Shown here: piece by piece, positions 17,340 through 25,187 of the stretch | Layout of the letters: every line of letters begins with the position of its first letter | How positions within the stretch are numbered: position 1 is the stretch's first letter | Assembly: GCA_027575765.1 (NCBI GenBank) | Contig: JANBPT010000717.1 | Location: 1-25,187 of the forward strand | From: Tieghemiomyces parasiticus | Lineage: Eukaryota; Kickxellomycota; Dimargaritomycetes; Dimargaritales; Dimargaritaceae | Reading direction: 5' to 3' | Length of the DNA stretch: 25,187 nt | Made by a program: the position numbers and the translations under genes | Notes under the pieces: model-generated | Seen by the model: only the letters and a program-made list of their open reading frames with translations | The model's database searches: none | Told to the model about the DNA's origin: nothing

Positions 17340-19562
17340 TCAAAGCTGCGCGCGCAGCGTTCCAGAGGAACCAAGCCTCTTGGCATTGGCCTGCTCTTGG
17401 TTGCGCAGGACTCGCCGCAGAATCTTACCCGTGGCGGATCTCGGGATCTCCGAGACGAATTCGACCCCGCCCCGCAGCCGCTTGTGGTTAGCGACTCGGC
17501 AGTTGACGAACTGTACAATGTCGGCGGCCAGCGTTCTCTGGTCGACTTCGGTCCGGACCAAAGACGGATCAGCTGACACGACAAAAGCCTTGGGTACTTC
17601 GGTGACGTGTTCGTGGTCATGCATACCAATGACCGCCACGTCCTGGACTTGCGGGTGGGTAATAACCAACGCCTCGAGTTCAGCGGGCGCGACCTGGAAC
17701 CCTTTGTACTTGATCAATTCCTTTTTGCGGTCGGAAATAAAAAAGTACCCGTCCTCATTGACGTGGCCCACGTCGCCCGTGTGCAAAAACCCCTTGCTGT
17801 CAACGGTGGCCCGAGTCGCCTCAGGATTGTTGAGGTACCCCTTCATCACCTGCGGGCCGCGGATACACAGCTCACCCGTCTGGTTGTAACCCAGCACCCG
17901 CCCGCTATCATCTACAAATCTGGCCTCCGTATTGGGCATGAGGACGCCAATGGAATTGACGTACCTACTTTCGCGCGGGGCCATATGACTCACGGGTGAC
18001 AATTCTGTCATACCGTAGCCCTCAGTAAGCGCGATGGAAGAGAATCTGTGGCCAAACTCTTTGGCCAGGGCCAGGGGCAGAGGCGCAGCCCCGCACGTTA
18101 TGCCGACCAGCGAAGAGAGATCGTGGCTCTTGACGGCGGGATGCCTAAGTATCCACAGAATAATGGGCGGTACCAGGTGAGCATAATTGATGCGGTACTT
18201 TGGTACCGACTCCAAGAAATTAAGCATGTCGAACTTGCGCATAGACACGACCGGACAGCCCTGTACGAGGTTGAGGTGCAGCAGGGTGTGCAAGCCGTAA
18301 ATATGATAGAAAGGCAGGATACCAATCCAATACCTGTCGTCTTGGACGCTCGCCATAAGCCTATTAAAGGTGCGGACCTGACAGACGTTGGCGACCACGT
18401 TATAGTGGGTGGTTTCGACGCCCTTAGAGCGGCCTAGGAGAGTATCGGCACGACCACGGAGAACAGCAGGGCGAGATGGGAGGGAATTGCAGTGGCTAGC
18501 TAATGAGGCTTCTACACCGATGGAGGATATGCGAGGTCCAACGGCCGACAAAGCCTTCCATTGGGATGGCAGTAATGGTCTCTAGGAAAAAGGACCATAG
18601 TGGTTAGTTATCTACCTGTTGTGCCCGAAGAGTAACAGAGGTAGGCGGCCGTGGTGTGAACTTCATCCCGGTGCAGCGAGAGACGTCGGACGGGTCGGTC
18701 GCAGCGGAGGTCGTAAAGGCTCTTGGTGGACGTGCCGTGACGGTGCGGCTGTAGAGCCAGGATATTACTGGCTGCGATACCGACCTTGGAGGCCGCCTGG
18801 CCTGCTATTTCCAGGAAATCTCTGTCCGCGACGATGAAGGTTGTACCCGAATCCTTGAGCTGGTGGACCAACTCGTCTACAGTATATGCCGGGTTGACTG
18901 GGGTGGCGATGCCCCCGGCCAACGTCACACTCAATAGGGCCACCGCGTAGTGGACCTCGGGTGGACAAGTGATGATAGAAGGTGGCGTCGCAGTGCGGAT
19001 TTGGGTGTTAGTATGGTTTGTTATTTTCAAGCAAGGGAACGCATAGAGAATTATAAGGCTGGAAGGGTGCAGCGGGTGTCCGGAATCTTCAAGCTGAAGA
19101 CGGCCGGTTGATTGGTACAACAAGCACACCGCCAGCGAACAACTCTTAAAGCGAATTCGTAAGAAGATATGGCTGTTTTTTAAGAAAGGTGGATATGCCA
19201 CCTCACTGTCGGGTTGCGCACGAATGATCAGATACGCCCACCACCATCAGTCACGTGGGGATAGACAACTGTAAAAAGGATTGACAGGGTATGTAGGCGA
19301 TGGACTGACTTACATCGTTGGGTGATAGGAGCGCGACGACGGCACCCCTAGGCAGTCGGGCCACACTCTGCCAACCCGAGGCGATGGCGGTTGCGTTGGA
19401 GACCATCTCACCGATCGTTACAGTCTCGCCCGTTTTGGCATCGATGTAGACCGGGCGTTGCGGGTCCTGCCAGTACGGGGACTGGTCGATTGTATCAATT
19501 ATGAAAGCGGCCACGTCCACCTCGGGGATGACGATGGGGTCCATGAGAGACTTCAAAATCAT
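17340..19562 (-). CDS. 4-coumarate:CoA-ligase-like acyl-CoA synthetase (ANL family)
   Basis: Exons on the minus strand are 19562-19314, 18955-18616 and 18433-17340, giving 560 residues, the usual 4CL/luciferase size. The enzyme adenylates a carboxylic acid with ATP and transfers it to CoA. Substrate cannot be read from sequence; medium- or long-chain fatty acids or aryl acids are typical. The P-loop SSGTTG (192-197) is completed across intron 2 by RSKGVETTH, where family members usually have GTTGLPKGV. EGYGMTELSPV, TGDVGHVNEDGY, SDRKKELIKYKGFQVAP and PRSATGK (catalytic Lys533) follow in the normal order. The C-terminus RAQL resembles a weak type 1 peroxisomal signal. Intron 1 (358 nt) has a good GTAAGT donor but a weaker CCGAG acceptor; the junction PND/VHYAVALL aligns without gap to relatives. 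An in-frame upstream exon (19911-19804, acceptor at 19569) could lengthen the N-terminus. Confidence 0.9.
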
Positions 19563-21023
19563 GTTGATCTAATACGAGGGAATGTGTGAAGGGTGTCAAG
19601 TATCCGGGCCGATTTGGGTGTCGCTAAATCGAACCATCGGCAGTATAGACAAGGAAAAATATGGCTTCTGAATTGATCGAGGCAAGACGATAAGGATAGA
19701 ATCGACAGACAGCTCACGGCAGGATCGTGGATGAGTAAGCCAGTTTTATACTACACGAATAACCACTCAAGTGAGAGCTACATCCCCCCCCCCCTCGTCG
19801 TACCTTGCGAATCGGATAGAGGCTGTCCTTTACATTCTGAATAAGGCCATAAGTAGACAGCCAGTGCGCTACTGCACCCCTCTCGGTAGCCATCACGAGG
19901 CCTCTAGGCATACTCTTTATTTTATATCCTGCAGATTAATGCAGCTGGAAGGGAATTAGGGTGATAGCCATTCACAAGCAGTGTATTGAGGGTCACGTCA
20001 GTCGGCCGATGCCTTTTACCTCCGACTCGCAGACATTCCGCAGGCACATGCCTCCAGTTGAGCACCTGAGAGGAAGACTGTCGATTGGCGGAAATTTGGT
20101 GTACATATTACCAGTGTAATAGAGTAGGGCGGCGAGACGGGGCATGGGCCGACCCGCTGGGAGGATGGTTCCCTTAACGCACTCCATGGCTGTGGGGCTC
20201 TCCATGCAAGCAAGCCCTTGTTGTATCGAAAGTTAATCACCTACAGTATATGGCAGCAGGACCTCCTGCGCCAGTGGTGAGTCCATTAGTCGCTACTGTG
20301 GGGTGTAGGGGTGGGTACCTAATTCCCCCCCCCTCCACCTCACCTCCCTGGGGACGGGACACCCCACCATCACCGCCGATGCAACCGGGCTTCTGGCCAA
20401 CGATTAGGTGTCCGGGGTGGTGGTCCCTAAGGACAGTGCTAACCGACGAACTATCATTGCTACCTTTTTACCAGCCGGCCAAATGAATTCCTCACCATAC
20501 TGACAATCTCACTAGGTGGCCTCCTGAGTCCGCGACCGACTTAATTATAATCTACAAATGACCAACGTGTATCAGATAGCCCTTGCTTTGTGATAAATGG
20601 ATGATGGTTCATCACCACCCCATATCAGCAATTTGATACTGCCTAGGTTAGATCAGCCGACGTCTGCTCTTCTCCGACATCAACATCCACCAACTCCGAC
20701 CCTATTTGCACGGTCTCCCCCTCTCTAGACTCCTACTACATTACTAGATCTCTCTTTCCTTCAATTGGCACCAGGCGGAACATCGACACTACACTTACTT
20801 CCTGATGGCTACGTTGGCAAGGGAGCCCCCGCACAAGTGGATCGCCCCCTTTATACATATATTTTGCCTGTGGCTTACACTGACCAGTTGTGCTTGGTCG
20901 GCTAGGCGATAGCATGGCTGCTGCCATCATGCATGGGTCTTGGATTTCCCGTGATGATAAGTTTAAAGTAGCCTTTAGTACGGAGGCCAGGGCTTGGATA
21001 GCCGAGGACATTGAAGGGGTGTA

Positions 21024-21069
21024 ATTGGTCCGCCGTTGTGGAGCCTAAATAGCCCGAACTTGGACCAAT
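21024..21069. repeat. Inverted CCAAT-box pair
   Basis: ATTGGTCC (21024-21031) and GGACCAAT (21062-21069) are perfect inverted copies with a 30-bp spacer. Each contains a CCAAT core, the site of the Hap2/3/5 (NF-Y) complex, in opposite orientations, some 600 bp upstream of the DUF726 gene start. Regulatory function is inference. Confidence 0.5.
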
Positions 21070-21366
21070 AAAGTGAACATTTTATACACAGGCACTTTAA
21101 AGCCCAGGTCGTACATACGGTAGGGACGTAGAGGGTTTTAGCCAGAGAGGTGAGGGCTGTGGAATGGTGGATGCCTTGATAAAAATGGCGTGAAATTCGT
21201 TCGGGGGGATGGAATCCTTTCCACGCCACTCCTTCCGATAATTGTGGTAGGATTAATTAACATGGTAGCTTGCTCCCCCGTAGGCGTAGAAAAATGAAGG
21301 CGGGTGAATTCTAGCCACCTGTGACTGGAGGAGGAAGGAGAGGTACCAGCGGACCAGTGTTATTCA

Positions 21367-21445
21367 GAGTCCCTACGTCAGGAGGTTCAACACTTGGCCG
21401 CGCCCGCCCGCCCGTCCTCGGCGTTGTGTTGAACTCTAGGGACTC
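21367..21445. repeat. Long imperfect inverted repeat (two-part stem)
   Basis: GAGTCCCT (21367-21374) pairs with AGGGACTC (21438-21445), and GTTCAACAC (21385-21393) pairs with GTGTTGAAC (21426-21434). The two perfect stems, 8 and 9 bp, are separated by a 10/3-nt internal loop and capped by a 32-nt C/G-rich loop. It lies 205 bp upstream of the DUF726 gene ATG. It could be a structured RNA, a mobile-element remnant or a protein-binding dyad. Confidence 0.6.
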
Positions 21446-21649
21446 GTTCAGTGTGACTTGGTTCCTGGCCAACTTGGTGCATTCCGACCCCCCCCTTACT
21501 ACTGATCCCGCCAGACATATGGTACTTCCTCTGCGTCCCTGCCCGAGGCGCTTATTCTGATTCCACTCTAGTCCTAGTCTTTTATTTGGAAACCCCCGTC
21601 CAACGACAACCAACATACCTACCAAGCCCACCTCCTCACACCCGTCACC

Positions 21650-24132
21650 ATGGCATTACCGACGCCTATGGGCGCTCTCTTCAATTACCGGCGAAAGCTA
21701 CGCGCCTGGCCATCATCGCAGCGCGTGACGTTCGCCTTACTCTGCACCCAAGTAGCTCACGCCGTCAATTGTGACGCGGATCCGGCCGAGTGGTACGATC
21801 CTTTTAACCAAATGACCTACAGCTGGCTGGGTCTCGATGACTTTGGTAAGTTCCGGAAACTACCGACAGCTGGGCGAATGATACGCAAGCGTTATTGCCT
21901 ATAGGAACTACAGGGGCGGGGCTCCTTGTCTAGACTACGAAATTACTCCATGCAAGCTCGAGTACTCGTGGCAGTCACATTAACTATAGCATGCGGTCTT
22001 CATCAATCGGCACCCGTCACTCTCGCACGCCCCTTCTAGACCCTGACATGTTCCCGGTGCCGGATACCGAAGAGGAACGTCGACTTCTGCTGCAATCTGT
22101 GGTGGAGAACCTGCGGGCCCGATCGGACCAGCTAACCAGGACGGATCGCGAACAGGCTCGGATCGACGACGACTGTGTGGTAATCAATATGCTGCTGGTG
22201 GCCCTGGGATTCTCCCAGATTCCCGACACGTCCGTTTCGTCAGCACAGCAGAACAGTGGTAACTCCTCGGTAACTAGCGCGGCGGGCTCACCCCCGCGGT
22301 CCCAGTCACGGCCAGGTTCGATGATCGTTACAGATCCCATCGAGGAAACAGGTAGTGCCGGATCGTCAGCCCGGGCGAGCAAAGAGCACGCACTGGGACT
22401 CCGCCAGGACGTCAAGTCGCAGACGAATACGGTGTTCAATGTCCAGCATGACGAGCTGGACGAGGAGTATGCCGTCGCGCCACCGAAAGACCGGTCATTT
22501 GACCAGCCCCTGCGGTCAGAATTCGGCAAGGATACCGCCGGGGATAGGGTTGACTCGCGATCGCCCTCACCAGCCCCGGAGGAGCTAGATGTCGCATTGT
22601 CCCACGTCGACCTCGATCCCAGTGATAACGCCCCGAACGAGGCCGTCGCCTATTCTCGGTCCGACTTGACAACGACCGCGGCGGCCGGCGAGCCAACGTT
22701 CCGCGCTGACCTGTACGTCTTTCACTACGATGCACGGTCCCGCGCCGTTCTCTTTGGCCTGGCGCATCACCTTGGTATCCCAATGCAGACCGTCTACGAC
22801 GCCGAGAAATGGGTCGCCCAAACCATCTACGTGACGCTCACGGAATCTATTGACGACCACACTGCGCCTGCCGACCAGACCATCCAAGGGAACGATCTCC
22901 AGGGCAAAACCCAAGAGGCCCTATCCAACGACCGCCACCGCCGCAAAATCTGGAAGTATCTAGCGACGGGGGCCGCCACCGCCCTCGGTGCCACGGCCAT
23001 CGGACTCACAGCGGGACTCGCCGCGCCGTTGGTCGTGGCCGGTTTAGGGGCCCTCAGTATCACCGGGCTAGCCTTCTTCTCGACCGCCGGCGGCGTGGCC
23101 CTCATCTCATCCCTATTCGGGCTGGCCGGCGGGGGGCTTACCGGCTACCGCATGAACCGCCGGGTCCGCGGTCTCCACGAGTTTAAGTTCGAGGATCTGG
23201 TGGCCAATGACGAGCGGCTGCCCGTACCGTCCCTCGTCGCCGCGATCCTTATCCCGGGGTTCCTTAACGAGCCCACCGAAGCGAACGCCGTGTGGCAGCC
23301 GTATTTCGTACAGGGCCGACAACCGCAGCCGTCCCGCGCGAGTCGCTACGACCCCTATGTCCTCCGCTTCGAAACCGAGGCCCTCCTAGCCGTCGGTAAC
23401 GCCTTTAACCATCTGCTAGGCACCGAGGCCGTCCATTTCGCGGCGGGCCAGGTGCTCAAGCAAACCGTGCTGGCTACTCTTATCTCCGCCATGGCGTGGC
23501 CCATGGCGATCATCAAGGTGGGCCAGCTCATTGACAACCCGTGGTCAGTGGGTCTCAACCGCGCCCGTAGTGCCGGGGAGCTCCTGGCGGATGTACTCAT
23601 ATCCCGGGCTCAAGGAAACCGACCGGTCGTCCTGGTTGGATATTCCCTAGGGGCGCTGGTCATTTACCACTGTCTGCTGAGGCTCGCGGCTCGCCACGAT
23701 GGTGAGGTGGTTGGGGGCGAGGGCGGCGGTGCTGAAGGCCAGAATAGCCGTGGCAGTGGGAATGGTGGTCCCACTGGTGGCACGACTGGTGGTGGGGTGC
23801 CGAGTGAGTCACGGCCAAAGCAACACCACGGCCTGGTCGACAGTGTTGTGCTACTCGGCGGACCCTTCGACGGCCAAAATTTGGCCACCTGGTCCCAATT
23901 GCGACGCGTGGTGGCCCGCCGGATCGTCGTCGGGTACTCCGCCAACGACTGGCTCTTGGCTTATCTCTACCGGGTCCAGGCGCTTAGTATTCACATGGCC
24001 GGGCTCACGGGCGTTTCCGACGAGGTGCGGGACTGCCTCGGTATCGAAAATCTGGACCTGACCGACCTAGTCGCCTCGCACTCGGACTATACCCAGCAGG
24101 CCACCGTCATTCTAGAGCGTGTAGATATCTGA
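21650..24132 (+). CDS. DUF726/TMCO4-family membrane alpha/beta hydrolase (Mil1-like)
   Basis: Exons are 21650-21845 and 22040-24132, giving 762 residues. The ATG context is ideal (CACCATGG). The donor is GTAAGT and the acceptor CCCCTTCTAG; the split codon makes Asp66. The family (yeast YFL034W/Mil1, human TMCO4) are putative lipases with a glycine-rich hydrophobic segment. N-terminal helices (about 1-120) precede a disordered acidic/Ser-rich linker (about 130-270). A Gly/Ala/Leu-rich membrane-associated stretch (about 372-435) follows, then the hydrolase domain. The nucleophile elbow is GYSLG with Ser601, after VVLV. Asp702 (ANDW) and His746 (SHSDY) are the likely triad partners. A Gly/Ser-rich low-complexity insert of about 40 residues sits between the nucleophile and the VVLLGGP strand. 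An ATG at 21991 would give a shorter protein lacking exon 1. Substrate is unknown. Confidence 0.88.
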
Positions 24133-24692
24133 AGGGAGGAGGGCTGTATTCGGCCCGGCCTCTCTCGTTGTACACTACTTTGTTCGTATCTTCTGTTACT
24201 CCAGTATTCGATCCCGCTCTTTGTGCCCGCCACGTCCAGATTGCGGCGGCACCAGGGGAGGGGCGGATCCAACAGAGTACATTGCCGCAGTAACGAGCCC
24301 TTAGCATAAAGGCGCCTTAGCAGGTTTCATACGCAGATAGTTTAGTCGGGGAGGGGTGGAAATTGACGGGTGGGATGGCATAACAAGACAGAGAGGAGAG
24401 AGGAGAGAGGGAGGGGCACGAGTGGAAAAGCGTGGTGGGCGATTCGATGTGTGGCAGAATGGGGAAGAAAGGAAGGAAAGGTGAATTAGGCATGTATGTA
24501 TAAGTGGCCTATATATGTATCGGCATATATAAAGGGTGCATTAGGGCAGGGGAAGTAAAGGAGGGAAGGAGGGGGTGGAATGGAAATCAGTCAAAGGCGG
24601 TCATGAAGAGTAGAAGGGTGCGATGAGTATGGAGGAAGGGGTAAGGGGGGAAGACCCCGGAGACCGAAAGCAGGCTCATACGAGCTGGTGCT
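24133..24692. other. Purine-rich convergent 3' spacer
   Basis: These 560 bp lie between the stops of the DUF726 gene and the right-edge gene. The second half (about 24340-24660) is strongly purine-rich on the plus strand with many G runs of three to six, and holds a GAGAGGA microsatellite and ATATAT/TATAAA patches (24508-24533). No coding or RNA gene is supported. Confidence 0.6.
24388..24415 (+). repeat. GAGAGGA purine microsatellite
   Basis: Imperfect heptamer copies (gagagga-gagagga-gagagg) form a short simple-sequence tract within the purine-rich spacer. Copy number is likely variable between strains. Confidence 0.6.
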
Positions 24693-25187
24693 CTACGCAT
24701 GCTTGGGCACCTGCTTGGCACTGTGGTTCTTGTGCTTCTTGGTCCGTTTGAGGGTGGCCGTCCCAGACTCGGCGGGCCGGCGCAGGACATCGGCCTCGGT
24801 CTCGTCTTCGTCGCGCGGCCGGGACTGTTTGGCGGGCATGGCGCTGCCGTTCATCGAGGTACTGGAGGCCGCCGTGGTCGTTGTGGTAGTGACGATGACC
24901 TCCTCCACGGTAACCTCGCCTAATGTGACGGGGGCGGCCGAATCGAGGGAGGCGATGGCAGCGGCGGCCTGGGCCGTAGCGTCGGCAAAGTCGATGCCGT
25001 CCGTAGCCTCGGAGGTCACGGCTTGCGCGACGGCCTCGACGGCCTCTTCGATGGAGGCGAGCGGTGGGGCCGCGATGGACTGCTGGCCGCTGGCGGTGAG
25101 ACGGAGTTTAAGCTCCTGCTCGGTGCAGCGCCGGCCGTGCACCCGCAGCCGCTTCACGCCGCCGTCCGGGTAGATGCAGAGCTTGAC
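24693..25187 (-). CDS. C-terminal end of probable allantoicase, with long extra tail (5' end beyond window)
   Basis: The frame is open to the right edge; 164 residues are visible. The first 20 include VKLCIYPDGG followed by VKRLRVHGRR. This matches the motif that closes the allantoicase jelly-roll domain in fungi (V-K-L-x-I/M-Y-P-D-G-G-I/V-K-R-x-R). Allantoicase converts allantoate to ureidoglycolate and urea in purine degradation. The protein normally ends soon after this motif. Here about 140 further residues follow: an Ala/Glu-rich probably helical part, a Thr-rich run VTTTTTTAASS, an acidic patch RDEDETEAD, and a Lys/His-rich end LKRTKKHKNH...KQVPKHA. The identification rests on one short motif and the rest of the gene is off the edge. 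Another YPDGG-containing galactose-binding-like protein is the main alternative. Confidence 0.6.
   Translation of the reverse strand, partial: VKLCIYPDGGVKRLRVHGRRCTEQELKLRLTASGQQSIAAPPLASIEEAVEAVAQAVTSEATDGIDFADATAQAAAAIASLDSAAPVTLGEVTVEEVIVTTTTTTAASSTSMNGSAMPAKQSRPRDEDETEADVLRRPAESGTATLKRTKKHKNHSAKQVPKHA

Larger units (their letters stand above)
19563..21649. other. 2.1-kb intergenic region without a convincing gene
   Basis: This is the longest gene-free stretch, between divergent starts of the acyl-CoA synthetase and the DUF726 gene. Only short frames occur. It holds C-runs (11 at 19784-19794, 9 at 20325-20333, 8 at 21488-21495), a possible upstream exon of the synthetase (19911-19804), an orphan 46-codon frame (20884-21023), an inverted CCAAT pair (21024-21069) and a long imperfect hairpin (21367-21445). 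No tRNA, snRNA or transposase remnant was recognised. It must contain both promoters. Pyrimidine-rich sequence at 21579-21649 immediately precedes the right-hand ATG. Confidence 0.6.

Noticed and set aside
19620..19645. tRNA box-B-like GGTTCGATT on the minus strand
   Set aside because: The flanks do not pair as a T-arm stem and no box A or acceptor stem fits.
20791..20805. U1-snRNA-like ACACTTACTTCCTG
   Set aside because: The U1 5' end needs an uninterrupted ACTTACCTG; the match is broken and no Sm site or stem-loop set was seen nearby.
21991..22039. ATG at 21991 as start of the DUF726 protein
   Set aside because: The ATG at 21650 has an ideal context, and its exon ends in GTAAGT and joins in phase to a pyrimidine-rich acceptor at 22039, so 21991 lies in the intron.

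Overview
The window is GC-rich nuclear DNA from a eukaryote, most likely a fungus. Genes are split by short introns (about 90 to 360 nt) with GTAAGT-like donors, CTAAC/CTGAC-like branch sites and pyrimidine-AG acceptors. Intergenic spaces are short and neighbours often run divergently or convergently. An Integrator nuclease (INTS11), which the well-studied ascomycete yeasts lack, hints at an early-diverging fungal lineage rather than a yeast or typical mould. That placement is inference. I see no bacterial operon, CRISPR array, phage or defence system.

Left edge: a Tc1/mariner transposase, open to the window edge, with an intact frame but Asn in place of the first catalytic Asp, followed by a candidate 3' terminal repeat (1-1133). 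Next, AFG2/DRG1, the AAA+ ATPase of 60S ribosome maturation (1308-4227, + strand, four exons), converges on an intronless INTS11 gene (4490-6490, - strand). INTS11 diverges from TFIIS (7230-8559, + strand, three exons, the last coding only Phe-Cys-stop). TFIIS converges on the Rab escort protein gene (8877-11226, - strand, four exons).

Middle: an unrecognised 324-residue protein (11712-12792, + strand) converges on a 1307-residue coiled-coil protein built from 28- and 35-residue modules (12904-16827, - strand). A 4-coumarate:CoA-ligase-like acyl-CoA synthetase with a possible peroxisomal C-terminus follows (17340-19562, - strand).

Right: about 2.1 kb without a convincing gene, holding two inverted repeats and an orphan mini-ORF. 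It is followed by a DUF726/TMCO4-family alpha/beta hydrolase (21650-24132, + strand) that converges, across a purine-rich spacer, on the 3' end of an apparent allantoicase gene with an unusual C-terminal extension (24693-25187, - strand, cut by the window edge).

The genes are mostly housekeeping and do not form one pathway. The one functional pairing is INTS11 with TFIIS: both act on paused or backtracked RNA polymerase II, and they share a 739-bp divergent promoter region. Gene models were spliced by eye from reading-frame phase, splice consensus and remembered family sequences; no search was run.
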